From NCBI GenBank assembly GCA_012064385.1, contig QRDG01000129.1:1911015-1975014 (forward strand): a stretch of 64,000 bases of DNA, given 5' to 3'. Below are positions 15,184 through 27,900 of the stretch, piece by piece. The position numbers and the translations under genes are program-made. Origin of the DNA: Puccinellia tenuiflora (taxonomy: Eukaryota > Streptophyta > Magnoliopsida > Poales > Poaceae). Below the pieces are notes generated by a model. The model worked only from the letters and a program-made list of their open reading frames with translations, had not been told where the DNA came from and did no database searches. The stretch's first letter is position 1; every line of letters starts with the position of its first letter.

Positions 15184-17674
15184 GTTTCATATTTTTCTCT
15201 TGATGCTCTCTTTTGCATTTTAATTCTTATTCCTATGTGAGCATCATTAAAACTATCATGCCTAGCTATATGGCTATAAAGAAAGCGCTTTATGGGAGGC
15301 AACCCGGTTATTTTTATTTTTGATTTTCTTTGTGTCCTCTTGCTGTAACAAGAGATTTAGTTTTTAGTTTTGTTTCTGGAATTTTTAATAAAGTGTCAAG
15401 TTTTACCCATTTTGGATTGAAAAAGTTGCTTATTGTATTCGGAGATTTTATTCCAGCACGAATCTGTGCACGGTATGATTTTTCACTCCTATTCTGTAAC
15501 TCCGAATGAGCTGATATTTTAACTGTAGTTGCAACTTTTCATCCTCTGTAAGCATGAATTGTTTCAGAATTTTTCGACATATTTAAGTAGGGTATAAAAA
15601 TGTGTTTTGCTGCTGCTATTTTTCTGGACAGATTCTGTCCCATTTTGTTTGATGCATTCTTTAAACTTTTAACTTGAATCTTTTTGATCCAATTGAAGTT
15701 TATAAGTAGGCATACAACATTATACACTCTCTGGATATTCATATGAATTTTTGTTTAAGGATTTTATGCAGCAAGCAATTCATTTGTGTATCACTACTAA
15801 TGTCACCCCACAGAAAAGAAATGGGAGAAACGGTGTTTTGAAGTTTTTTCACAGGGATTAGAGCAGATGCACCAAGATCTATCCAAGGATGGTGAAGACG
15901 ATAAGCTTGGGGATGTGAAGACAACCCCACTGCACCAACACACTCTCGGTTTGCACACGTCTAACTTATGTTTTTCGATCAATGCACTTTATCACATAAA
16001 CTTGGTGCGTATTTTATTTGCTTTTTATTTCGGTTTACTTTTGTTTGTCTTGAGACCACCACTATCATTTTATATGAGAGAGCTAATGGAAATTTGGGTT
16101 GAATTAATTTGGATGCTATTAAAAAGATTGGAAAAGGGATGTTTGAGTTGATTTTGCATGAATCATGTGCTTTTAATGAGTATTAATTTACAAGTGTTTT
16201 ATCAAGAGCTATCTCTTATTCATGTTTTGATGCTGAATGCTACTTTACTTTGTTTAACATGGATTGGTTAGTTCTATGGACACTTATGCATGTATTTAGA
16301 CGGTCAACTTTCTCCCTCTTGCTAGCCCAAAAATTCCAACAAGCAAAAAACTTGTTATCCAACACCTTCAACCAAAGTTTTTCCAGTGAGTCCACCATAT
16401 CTACCTATTAGCTTTATGCTATTCCGACTATGTTTATCATGTTACTTTGTATTATCTATACCTCTGAATTAAAATGCTTATGTTATTGATTATCATGGGA
16501 AAAGTTGGTTAAAAAGCTCTCACGAACTTGATGCACACTTTACTTTTATTGCACTTAATAAACATGAACCATTGTGATTAAAATTATGAAGCTGTGAGCT
16601 TGACAAGAGTCTTGGTTGGGGGTTAGCCCATATGTGCTGTCACATGGCAAGTTTTCAACATGTTCTTAATTATATTTAGTTGATATCATGTACTTTTGTT
16701 TATGGATGCCTATCATAGTGCCGAATAAATGTAGAAACTAAGTAAGTTTAAGTAGTTTGTACAAATGGCTAGAGAGACACCTGGGCCGCTAATCTAAGCC
16801 ATGCATCATTCATGGTGCAAATTTACTTACATGCTATTGTAAACCTTCAGTGATGCACCTCATAATAAAAAGCTACACCAATAGTAATTAGAAAGGGTGT
16901 TGAGATTGTTCATTATGTTTGTTTGTCTTGTCATTTTGACATGGGCTTGTTCCATGTCCTGGGACAAGAGGTACCCCAGTTGACCCTCTTAATGACGCTA
17001 TTTTTACAATGACTTTAACTTGAACTTTCTTGGTAGCCCAAATTGAGTAACACCATGGTGTAGGTACTCGTATTCACGGGGCATGAAGCTTTCAACCCAT
17101 ACTTTGTCAAGCACACTACTCATATTTGCTTTCACTTTAAACTTTAACCATTCAAGATGTTATGATGGGGGTAATGAGAGCTTGACACCAATCAATACCA
17201 CATTGCAAACATTAACTTAAGTAGAAGCATTTGGAAGTTAGATGAAACTTATTCATGTTTTACCTCTACTCATTTATATATCTTTCCAAAGTGTCCACCT
17301 TCATACCCAGAAGACGTTTGAGCTGCTCCAAGGGAAAGCTTTTTGCTGCCGGATGGAGATTATATTCAGATTTACAAGAGTACTCTATGACCATCATAGG
17401 ATGTTTTTACTTTTCATTATGCATACATTTGGTCCATAGTACTTTCTTCTATGTTGCACTTTGTGAATTATCATTGAACATCCTTACATTGAATATTTGA
17501 TATCACTTCATAATCTATCTTGCATATTGCTACTCCTTTGAAGAATGAATCATTTGACTCTATGTAGCAATAGTAATCATCTTTGATATCCATTGATAGT
17601 ATTAAAAAGCAAAGTCCATGTTAATTTTATCACCTTTATACTCGAGGACGAGTATATGTTAAGCTTGGGGATGC
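15184..17674 (+). other. Non-coding internal region of the retrotransposon, ending in the polypurine tract
   Basis: 2.5 kb of AT-rich DNA with no ORF above 100 residues. It contains the gggaggcaaccc motif (about 15294) and ends actcgaggacgagtat-gttaagcttgggga before the 3' LTR. No pol domains are visible in any frame. Confidence 0.7.
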
Positions 17675-19229
17675 TGATGCATGTAAAATGCATACATGAA
17701 CTTTGCATTATAATACTCATATTTCAATCATATTTGCATCATATAAGGGTTATATCATTGTTTTATAAGGATTTTGGGAAGAATTCACAGTTTTCCTATT
17801 TTTCTGGAATTAACGCCGCACTGGCAGAAAACCCTATTTTCTATATTTTGATGTTTCAGGGACCCAAACGACGTCCAAATGACCTAATATTTTGCGCGGA
17901 TCATTTTTTGGAAGGAACGAAGCGTAGGAGCGAAGGAAGCGAACAAACGGAGACCCGAGGGCCGAAAGAGGTGGGCCCACGCGGCCAGATTCCTTGGCCG
18001 CGTGGGGCCCCCTAGCTTGGAACTCGAGCCTCCGATGTCGTCGATCTTCGTCCCAGTACCTTCGTCTTGACCTAAAACCGACTATAAAAATAGTCCCCCG
18101 AGGAGTTTCGCGAGGAGGCGGCGGAGAAACAAAAAACCACGAAATAGGAGACAGAAGGATGCCGCCGGAGAAGATCGGAGGGGGGAAACACCGCGGGAAT
18201 CACCTCCGGAAGGCTCCTCCATCCCCCCTCCGGAGTCTCCATCAACACCACCGTCAAGACAAGCACCATCTCCATCACCATCTTGGTGATCCACTTCATC
18301 CCCTCATAGTTTGAGATAGTTCGAACCCTAGCTATTGTCTAAGTACTATTCTACATGTTTGTGAATTGCTAGTTGTCATTGTTTTGTGGGGAGATTATAT
18401 TTTCAGATTGTGCTGTATCACTTATACCATTGAATCATATCATGTCTTCGCGTTGTGAGTAGTTCTCTCATGTTCCTGGGGGCATAGGATGGATTGGCAA
18501 TAATTTTCACTTAACTTGTGTTGAGTATTTGGTCAAGTTTTTATCTTTTATGATTTTCTTGATGTACAATGTATGAAGTGCACCATATATTGAGTAATGC
18601 ATGAAGGTGCTATCAAACTAGTGTGATGGAATGGGTAGGACCTAGGAGGACACGTAAACCTTGGTCTAATACATGAAGTTACATTAGGAGGGGATTTATA
18701 TCGGGGATCTTAGAGTGTAATGCTATGGTGGGACTTTATGTCTTAATAATTCTTATGCAGTCATTTACTTGGCCACATGGTCCATCATAATGGGTTTAGT
18801 TTATTTATTTAACTACACCTAATTATGGCTCCGTCCAAAGAAGATTAAAACTTGACAAAATGTTTACCTTGTTGTTCTAGAAATATTTATGCCATGAAAT
18901 CCATGTAGCCCTTGGGAACGTTTTCCACCTATAAGAAACACACCACTCAAGCTTTTCCTCTTGCTGCATAGAGGATTGGGCTTTCTCTCTTTGAGAGTTT
19001 TCATTTGTCATACTTTATTTTCAGCTTTTTACTTTATTGCAAACTCTACACCAAAAACCCAAAAACACTTGCATCATTTAATCATTTTAGTTTGTCTAGT
19101 GCATAGATAATAAGAGAAGTGACACTCTTATTTGAGAGGATAAATAATTATACCTTCTACTCCTCGTGGGATCGATACTAATACTTACACATCGAAGATT
19201 TCAACGATCCCCTATACTTGTGGGTATCA
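17675..19229 (+). repeat. 3' LTR of the non-autonomous retrotransposon
   Basis: 1555 bp, TGATGCATG to GGGTATCA. It keeps the segment deleted from the 5' LTR, including a TATA box (TATAAAAA, 18083-18090). It is followed by the TSD gatgc at 19230-19234. Confidence 0.92.
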
Positions 19230-19873
19230 GATGCTTGGGAGCATCGATTACATATATTGAAGATGGACGAATTGTCCATTCTCTTGGCAATGGATGCATA
19301 AAGGAGGATATGTTGGAGCATGCAATGTTGTACTTGAAGATGTGATCGAATTGCATGCATTTTTGGGGATGGTTGATTGTCACAACGACATCAATGTGTT
19401 GCAACGCTCTCCGGTGTTTGCGTGACTTGCTGAAGGCCATGCTTCGTAGTGCAAGTATATGATCAACTACCACAAATTAGACAAGGGGTAATACCTAGAA
19501 GATGACATATCCTTGTTGGTCGACATTTGTGAAGAAAATTTGCAACCCTGTTACTGAGGCAAAATCTCGATTTGCAAAGAGACAAGACAGTGTTCGAAAA
19601 GAGGAGGAGCGGGCATTTGGTGTGCTCCAAGCTGGGTTTACGGTTGTCTGGTACCATTCTCTCTCATGGTCGCTAGATCATATGTGGAAGATCATGAATG
19701 CTTGTATTATCATGCATAAGATAATCATCAAGAGTGAGCGAGATGCTAGTATGGTGTTGAATCGACAGTATGTGTGCCAGGGCGTCCAGACAGAGTTTTC
19801 TGAATTTCTCACCACACATCAACAAATCCGTGATGAAAAATCTCATAATCAACTGCAAGATGATCTAGTCTAG
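19230..19873 (+). pseudogene. PIF/Harbinger transposase pseudogene, right part (DDE_Tnp_4 type)
   Basis: Continuing from 12287, the three frames together read GSIDY, then CPFSWQW, HKGGYVGACNVVLE, HNDINVLQRSPVF, then in one frame YPCWSTFVKKI, SRFAKRQDSVRKEEERAFGVLQ and MWKIMNACIIMH. These are the conserved blocks of plant PIF/Harbinger transposases. The catalytic D of SID is present, the second region (HNDIN) is present, and the E block (ERAFGVLQ) is present. Frameshifts near 19430 and before 19500 and stops make it dead. The last 119 residues are still open (ORF to 19873). Confidence 0.88.
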
Positions 19874-19936
19874 CGCTTAGAGGGCGCACATGATCTCAAA
19901 TGGATTCACAAGCGCTAGACTAGATCATCTTGCAGT
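19852..19936. repeat. Perfect 27-bp inverted repeat at the transposase 3' end
   Basis: actgcaagatgatctagtc-tagcgctt at 19852-19878 is exactly reverse-complemented at 19910-19936, with a 31-bp loop. The left arm contains the transposase stop codon. A transcript would fold into a stable hairpin. Confidence 0.85.
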
Positions 19937-20009
19937 AGTATCAACTGCAAGATTCACAAGGACTCCAAACGCAAGAAACGGTGCATCCACTATCTATTGG
20001 ATAACCTCA

Positions 20010-21130
20010 AATGGATTATTTATCTAAAGATTTACCTATCTCCAACTTCAGTTTATTTGTACGTCTATGTATGAGAAGCATTTCGTACAACACCGCGGTA
20101 CGACTTTTTGTTGTCTTACTTTTTGCGTTTATCTTCATATATGTTGACCAATTTTCTGCAAGTGCAAAATTCTTAACTTTCTCTAATAATTAAAAATTTG
20201 AAGTTTACATTGGCAATCACGCTAGCTACATTGAATTGAATGCATCTAGTTGTGGATAACCGAACTCATATGTCATTGCTAGTCATGCAATTCACGGTTT
20301 GACTGTGCACACACATCAATGTGCAACGCATGCATTTGTTACCCAAAAGAACCTCTCTGATGTGCACACGGTACAAAACAGCCAGTAGAGTAAGAATCAT
20401 GAAAAATGCTACTGTGGACAGAAGGGGACATGCTGGTTCATTATCATGGCCTAGCATATACAAACTACCTGGAAAAATTCAGTGGACTAAAACAACGAAA
20501 CTATGGAGTACCTTTGTCCCGAGTCCTGATACCTACCATTCCTATCCAAAAACTAGCGACTAAAATACAACAGCCATCGCTAGCAGCTAGTTCTACCATG
20601 TAGGAGAATTCACATATAAAAAGAAATTGTGAAGGGAAGAGAGGTTGTGTAAATACAAAGACGGTAGTTCAAATTTAAAATTTCATAATAAAAGACATAG
20701 ATTTGATGAGATGGAGAGCATGGTTCACATATAATATTAAAGGTGCAAAGAGTTATTCCTATTACATGTAAAAGTTCAGAACAATGTGAATCTACACATG
20801 TGACATGTTGTAAGGAGAAGATGATCCCGTACCGTTCGACCTTTGATCTGTTATGTGTGTACCTCTTGTGACACACTGAGACACGCATACCACAGAGTTG
20901 TGTGTACAAGCTAAGTTATACTACTTCTAATCAAGCAATCATTAAGATGCATTTATAAGAAAATATTACATGATAAAATAAGTTTAACTGAGTACGTAGC
21001 ACATATTTTCTAAGCACAAAGGACAACAAGGTACACGAGTCCTTTTAGTCAAATCTTCATATGAAATATGACCATAGATGCCAACGTTCAAGAATGTTTG
21101 TTCCACCTGACAAGCTATAATTAACAGCTA
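20010..21130 (+). repeat. Upstream module copy D
   Basis: It matches copies A and C over about 900 bp: tatgtcattgctagtcatgcaa, cctgatacctaccattcctatccaaa, gagttattcctatta, acatgtgacatgttgtaa, and then a tail shared with copy C. It is followed after about 300 bp by a relic of the polyubiquitin 3' UTR. Confidence 0.7.
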
Positions 21131-21439
21131 AGATGAGACGTTAGTCAGTTCGGTGGTTCTTGAAGGCTCCGCAATTTCTGCATGTTCCGCAAGGTATCTG
21201 CATAACTAATCATGTATGAGCCTAGCCAAAGTTCACTCAGAAACAAGTAAATTGCAAAAAACCACCACAACTGGAGCAAAGTTAACAAGCATGTAGAAGA
21301 AAACCAACACAAAACGCATAAATGGTAGGTGTTTGACACCTTTGCCCCAATTGTGGTGTTTTATTGCAATTCTCTCCTCAGAAACAGCCACCAGTTGTTG
21401 GATCTCAAGAAATTGCACAAGCACCTTGTGCATTCTATT

Positions 21440-21720
21440 ACTTCCCATCCCAAAGTGAGTACAGACGGTGCCCATGGAGCTGTGTCTGTGTCTGGGCTGC
21501 GCTCACAAGTCTAGTGAATTTGGTGTCCTCCAATGGAGCCGTTAGCGTATCCTACTATCATCATCTTGTCTGGTCATATAATTGTTCATGCCATATTGTG
21601 GTATAGTGTACAAACTTCTGCAGCGTTGCACCAACTTTGGATGAACTGTGAAGAATGAATAAGTGAGCCCTGGATCCCATGTGTAATTCTATCGTTTCTG
21701 CCATATCTGCCTTGTGTGAT
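21440..21720 (+). pseudogene. Relic of a polyubiquitin 3' UTR
   Basis: The order of landmarks follows 5690-5930: gcccatggagctg, gtgtctgggctgcgctcacaagtct, tggtgtcctcc, tcttgtctggtc, ctttggatgaactgtgaagaatgaataagtgagccctg, then a ctgccatatctgcctt tail. No ubiquitin codons precede it, so the coding part was lost or never duplicated here. The Copia element at 21771 lies just downstream. Confidence 0.75.
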
Positions 21721-21770
21721 CTTGTTCTATTGTTATGATACTATTCTTGTTTAATAGTACAAGTTGATAT

Positions 21771-22145
21771 TGTTAAGATCCCTTAGGACCATCTAGGTTA
21801 GATCAGATCGGTAGAATAGAGAGATGAGAGAGGATCGAGGTACCTTCTCCTCTAGCAAAACGCACCCGGAGTGCCGGCCATGGTGGAGGTGGCCGGCGAT
21901 GGCAGAGAGTGGCGGCGGAGGTGGTGCTTCCCGTCGCTACTGCCAAAACCCTAGATCGGTAGGGGGTGACGGTGGGGTGCCTGGCGCACGGTTGAACCTT
22001 GTACTAAGTGCCGTTGGCCCCCACCTCTTTATATAGGCAGTGCAACAGGGGCCCACCAACCTTGGTTTGGTTGGGCGCCCCCGATCAGGGCGCGATCATG
22101 GGGTCACGGTGCGTCGTTGGACCCATGCGTGTGGAGATCAACCTA
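21771..22145 (-). repeat. 3' LTR of a Copia element (minus strand)
   Basis: A 375-bp repeat that is nearly identical to 27901-28275, with a TSD gatat at 21766-21770. Minus-strand reading enters it from a purine tract (gatcaagggggagaa). A TATA-like ctctttatatagg lies inside (about 22023 on the plus strand). Confidence 0.9.
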
Positions 22146-22349
22146 ACATTCTCCCCCTTGATCTCAACTTTTCGCTTTTACTCATTTCATCACAGATCAG
22201 TATATAGAGCATGTTTCATCGTCTCAGCTCAATTGCCGATAGAATCATACAGCTACAATATACCTCTCTGTTTTGAAATAGATTCTTTAATCTTTTGGGC
22301 CTCTTTATTGTCCAGAAATCATAGACTATACCATAAAACCCATGTCGAC

Positions 22350-23400
22350 TATGTGTTCTCCAAAAACACTGGGCAGTAAGCCTTTAATTAGCAGATCTGC
22401 AAACACTTGTGTGCTTCTTTTATCTGTTACTCTTATGCTCCAAGCATTTCAACATAATTCCGGACTTTCTCCTTTACAACGTATAACTTTGTGTCAATGT
22501 GTTTGGCACCACACTTGACTCGTTGTCTTAGGAGTGAATTACTTTATGGTTATTGCTGTTGTCAACCATTATCAATTCCGGGTACAGGTTTCCTTAACCA
22601 TTTTGCCTATCCCTCAGCCTCATATGATGCTATAACATGTCTTTACATCACACTGATGTCAAGCTTTTAATTCTTTGGAGCTTTTCCACACAAAAACTCC
22701 AAATGTGAAATTTTAGCGACAATTGTGGATTTCGCTATGCATTTCACAAAATTCTTCCTTTGTACTCACAACCTTTTGAGAGTACTATTATAGATCTATC
22801 TTTGTACTCACAACCTTTTGAGAGCACTTGTTTCTTTTAGCATGAGGCCGATATCTTTGATTCCATTCCAGTGATCTATATCTGGATTGGACATTGCCAA
22901 AACAACCCGGATACGTGAATTGTCAGGGTAATATTGAGCAACCAACAGCGGAAGCATATGGTACCATATCCATTTGATCCATTCTATGTTATCTCTTGGA
23001 ACACTAAAGTTCCCAATTCCATTACCCTTGACAATAAGAACAGGCGTAGGTTTCTCGACATGCATGCTTTAGAGACTTCCTCTTAGCATGTCCATGTGAT
23101 ATTTCTAATACCCCTTTTTCTTATTTTCTCAGTAAATCTCGATACATATAATGAGAGACACTCTACCGAGAATACTCTTTGAGGACAAGAACTTCTTTTC
23201 TCTGCTGGTAGTAGATTGACATCACCACTAGCAAGTAGGATATCATCCACATACACGGGATTAGGAAATGAATTTCCCATTCTATAAGTTTGCACAAATG
23301 CGATTGTCCTCTCATTTTCTTTAACCCAAAATAACTTTTGATTCTAGAGACTTGCTCTAGTCCATAAGATCCCTTGTGATCTTTTACTTTCATCTGATGT
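22350..23400 (-). pseudogene. Copia reverse transcriptase/RNase H relic
   Basis: In minus-strand frames I read SYGLEQVSR (KAIYGLKQASR block), VYVDDILLASGDVNLL (catalytic YVDD), KPTPVLIVKGN, NPDIDHWNGIK and, near 22480-22600, a decayed RNase H/HIDIKYH region. Frameshifts separate them. These are successive blocks in the expected order for the 3' end of Copia pol. Confidence 0.8.
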
Positions 23401-24653
23401 AACTCAGATCATTATGTGCCATTAGCACTCATTATAATCTGTTTATTCTCTTAGCGCGAATCTTTCGATTTATAATCGCTTTTTACATATTTCCTTTGGA
23501 GTCACATTGGTGTTGTAGACCCTTTATAGCCTACTGTTTTGGATCCATTGGAAATTAGTTATGAGTCCCAAACATCGTCGGGATTCACATAGTCTCTAAT
23601 CATTAAGACAAGTAGACACTTGTCAAAATCGATTGAGCGCTGCTTTTAATTTCTGTAAATGAGGTGGGATCAACCTCCAACTAAATTTCTCTGATATAGA
23701 CTTTATAGTCATCTGTTTTTCTCATATGGGGATGTTGTTGCTCTGTCATTGCCTAGAGGAAATAAATTATGTAGTCTTCTATTGCCAAAAGGCAATAGCT
23801 GTTACAAGGACCTAAAACACAAGATCCATGTTTAGTTGTTCATCTCTTTTATAAAGCAACAAGCTCCCCCAGATAAAATCTATTCGAGCCTTAGGTATGT
23901 TCATACCATGCTCCCCCAGATTACTCCATTTTCTCCAAAATGGTGTATCCTTAATCCTTTTTATTTGGATTTATTCTGTTATTCTGTCAATCTGTCTTCT
24001 TTATGGCACTTTGAGTACCGTCCTTAGTCTCCATTCGGAGCTGTAAAATGTCTAAGAATACATCTATCTCTTTACTTTAGGGGTATCATTATTGTGATCG
24101 TCGTACTCCCCAAACGATCACAATTCATCATAGATCACCTAGATACATAATATGCATCACATTATCTGAGGTATAGGGGAGTCTATTCTGTAACACTCTC
24201 TATCTCCCCCTCGAAATGTGGCAAGAACCTTTTGCCACAATTTCGAAACTTTGATTGTCTTCTTTATTTAAAATAAAGTTATCTTTTATCTGCTTCATTC
24301 AAAATGAAGTTGTCTTTTAACGTATGGGAGTACTTTTCCTCATTCCTTTTCAAAACTCGCAAGAGTTCTTTCTCAATGGTACTTTTGCAAGTCACACTTG
24401 CATGCCATTCTTATCTTTAGGTTCATTTGTGACTTTATTCTCTTTTGACTCATTGAGTGCTTTATAACTATGATACATAAAGTGTACTGTCGATATAAAA
24501 ACACATGAGTCGTCACATCTTTCTCCTGTCATACAGGATAATTCCTTTGTCAAAATTTTCTACCGCCATGCGGGTATTTTCCCAGACTTTTCCCACCACG
24601 TGGGTATTATTATCGTCTTTTTTCCGTCATGTGGGTAATTAAGAGACATAGAT

Positions 24654-25395
24654 CATAGTTTAAAAAACCGGACCGGACCGCCGGTTCGACCGGAAAAAAC
24701 CGGAACCGGAGCCCCAGCTGGTTCATTAAGCGCACTGGACCGGTCCCGCCAGTGAACCGGAATAAACCGGGCGAACCGCGGTTCAACCGGCGGCTTTCAC
24801 ATTAAACCGGGCAATCCGGCCCAACCGGTTCAATGTTTGAGTCTCGCGAAAAATTTAATTGCGGCTACCAGGTTTCGAACCCCACACCTAACGTGAAACA
24901 ACAGCGTTGCGGCTTACCTAACCAGCTGGCCTTGGATTACTTCATGTTCCAAAACGAGAAACAGTACTACTAGTATTTTTGTATTAGCTACACGTAACGG
25001 CTGCTGCCGTGCTGCTTTTCACTTCCGCTGCATGCAAAAGGTATACATGCATCCGTGTGTGCTAGTTGGCTCATTGGTTGCTGCCGTTCTTTGTTTTTTT
25101 CTTTTTCAGAACGTGGCTATTGATGGCTTGCTGCTTGCGGTTGGGAGCGTGAGAGCGCAAGTTGCTGTTCATCCGTCGAGTACTGTCATTTATCATTGTA
25201 TTATTGTGTCAAATGTAAAGTCTGAATTGTTTTTCTATACAAAATTATTTATTTATTATAACATTTATAAGTAAAAATATATTACTTTATATTTTAAAAA
25301 ACCAGACAGTGAACCAGTGAACCAGCGGTCCGACCAGTAAAAACCTGAACCGACAGCCCGACCGGTTCAATCACCGGTCCGGTTTTTTAAACTAT
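24654..25395. mobile_element. MULE-like non-autonomous element with 9-bp TSD
   Basis: The left end, catagtttaaaaaaccgg, and the right end, ccggttttttaaactat, form terminal inverted repeats. gacatagat flanks the element directly on both sides (24645-24653 and 25396-25404). A 9-bp duplication fits Mutator-like elements. The subterminal regions are crowded with ccggttc/gaaccgg motifs in both orientations. There is no transposase; the 80-residue ORF inside (25032-25274) has no recognisable content. Confidence 0.82.
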
Positions 25396-26999
25396 GACAT
25401 AGATGCCACAATTGGCTCTTTAGACTGCATATTCAATCATCAAATTCAGAAATAAATCTGAATACTCTTTTATACACATGCTTAATCCAACATTGGTCAA
25501 ATTAAGCATTCAAGTTGCTCGTTTAAAAAATTTCTTCATATGGAGTACATGAAAGAAATTCGTTAAACAAAACTCTGAATGATTTATCTGTTTTCTTCAT
25601 GGAGAGTACATGAAAGACATTTGTCAAACAAGATTCTCGATGATCTATTTGTATACTTGGATGTAATCCAAGAATTTTTTTCTTTTGCAGTCATTCTTTA
25701 GAGAGAAAATACTCTCTCACTTTATGACCTTTCTTGGTCATCTTTTGGGTCACAAGTACCCATCCTTTTTCTTTCACGAATGAAAACATGAGAATCTTTG
25801 TCTGAGAAAATATTCAATAATAATAAACAATAATGAGCATAAAATTAACCCTATATTTTTCTGGTTAAAGATATGCACATTAAAACTTTAAAACTTTCTT
25901 TTATATTCTAAATCACTGTTGGGCAGAATTAGAATGAAACAACATCTTTCTACACTAATTCTACATCACCGTTGGGTAGAAATAGAATCAATGCACAAAA
26001 CTTATAAACAATATGATGATACTATTTCTATTGCAATAAAGAATTCTATTTAGAAAATAACATTATCATCGATTCTATTGCAGCGGAAACATGAAACATA
26101 CATATTTCTATTGTTCAAGAGCATCTCTTGATCTTTTATCTTTTCTCTGAAAATTGATCACTTTGATGCAAAATTATCAGAGATCTTGCCCTTTGACTAT
26201 AGAACTCATATAATTATAGTACTGCTATCATCAACGTTGGTCAGAAAATAGCAATACCATAATTAATCTGTTAAACAAGTATTTCTCTTTTTCTCCTCTC
26301 TAATTAAATTTTCCCATTGGTTCCAATTTAATTAGAGAGGAGTCCTTTTACTTTACAGTAGAAACTGTAAAATATTCTCTGTATTTCACAAACATTGCAC
26401 TGTTCTGGTCTGTTCTCTATACAAATTTATTAAATTTGAAAAGAGATAATCTCTTAGCAAATTCTTTGTCATGAAAGGCTTTTCTGTCCTTTAATTAAAA
26501 TTCTCCTAGAGAATTTAATTAAAGATATAAATAAATTCACCGAATTTGAAAAGAGATCATCTTTTAGCAAAAACTTTGTCTTAAAAGACTTTTATGTCCT
26601 TTTAATTAAAATTCTCCTAGAGAACTTAATTAAAGATCTAAACAAATTCACAGTGGAATCTGTATGTCTTTTCTTTTGATCTCTAAACAAATTTTCTCAG
26701 TGAAAACTTTAACAGAATCATAAACATTACAATAATCACTTTAACATGCTCCTCTTAAAAATTAATTCTTACTTTTAATTCTTTTGACCTTTTAAATTTA
26801 AAGGAGCACATTATTCTATTTGCAGCGGAAAACTATGAATAAAATTCTATCAATTTTGTACTCTTCAGAAGCTTTTCTTTTTCTTTTCTGTTTCCTAAAC
26901 AAAATTTTTGTTGGATAATTTTGAATAGGAAAAACTAGTTGAAATTTGCCTAAAAATTAGACAAAAAACAACAAAAAACAGCTTCTGTAAAAAGAAAAG

Positions 27000-27880
27000 G
27001 ACAAAATAACAGAGAAAAAACTCTGTCTGAAACTGTGCGGGCCAGCCCACGGCCCACGTGAGCGCCCGGCGCTTATCTGCCGCTCGCGGCGACGCAGACG
27101 TCAAGGACGCGGCCCACGGCCCGCTTCTTTCTTTCGGCCCACTGGCCCACAGGTCGACTAGGGTTTCGATCGTGGCCGTCCGTTCGGATCGGACGGCCCT
27201 CCGTGCTCCTCGCCCGAACAAAAACGTCGACCGACCGGCCGGCCGAAACCCTAATCTCATTTTCCCCTCACTCCCGCAGCTCTCCTTGCCACGGCAGCGC
27301 TAGGGTTAGAGTTCCGCACGCCGGTCGCCGCCGGCCCGCCGGAGGCAGCACCGCGCCGCGCCAGCCCTTTCCCTCCTTTCTTTCTTCCACTGTCCTACGG
27401 CCGGCGACGGTGATGAAAACCATCGCGGCCACCGGAGCCCTATTCCCCTCCCCCTTCCTTTTCTCCTGTGAGAGAGAGAGAGACCACAACACCCTCTGCC
27501 CTCCTGCACTCTGCACTCGACGGTGCTGGCACCCCTGCTGCCCCCCTTGCCGGCGTTCGCGAGCTCCCGAAAGAGAGCTCGCCGCCGTCAAGCGGCGTAG
27601 CGGAGGTCCCTTTGCCCCCGAGGGGTGGTGTTCTTTGCCGGCGGCTGCCGGTGGTGGAGGCAGGGCCCTTTGCCCCCCGAAGGGGTTGTTCTTCGTCCGG
27701 TGCCCCCTCGGGTGCGCATCGGATCGAGAGGAATGGCGCGGCCGCGGCGGCGGCACCCTTTTCCGGTGAGCTCGAGGCCCGATCCGGTGAGTTTCTTTGC
27801 CCTTTTGCCTTCCTGAATAGGGTTATACGGGAGGGGATACCTTTTCTTTTGCTTTTCTTTTGCTACCGAACAGATCTAGC
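27000..27880 (-). other. GC-rich leader of the Copia element
   Basis: Between the primer site and the AT-rich interior lies about 880 bp of GC-rich DNA. It has overlapping ORFs on both strands (for example 27268-27756 minus) and no identifiable gag motif. The base composition is abruptly different from the rest of the element, so it may be captured host sequence or an untranslated leader. Confidence 0.4.
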
Positions 27881-27888
27881 ACTAGGTG

Positions 27889-27899
27889 CTCTGATACCA
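27889..27899 (-). other. Copia primer-binding site
   Basis: TGGTATCAGAG on the minus strand, one base after the LTR, matches the 3' end of initiator methionine tRNA. Confidence 0.8.
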
Positions 27900-27900
27900 T

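Larger units (their letters stand above)
12288..19229 (+). mobile_element. Non-autonomous LTR retrotransposon (LARD-like), complete with TSD
   Basis: Two LTRs flank 4.07 kb of internal DNA. The TSD gatgc at 12283-12287 and 19230-19234 is perfect. A primer-binding site (tggcgccgttgccgggga, 13613-13630) is of the tRNA-Asp type found in Gypsy elements. A polypurine tract (aagcttgggga) lies just before the 3' LTR. The only long ORF (13842-14624 and its broken continuation) is not a protease, reverse transcriptase or integrase, so the element needed a helper. The motif agaaagcgctttatgggaggcaaccc near 15280, common in grass Gypsy-type elements, follows the ORF. The high LTR similarity suggests a recent insertion. 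Confidence 0.92.
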
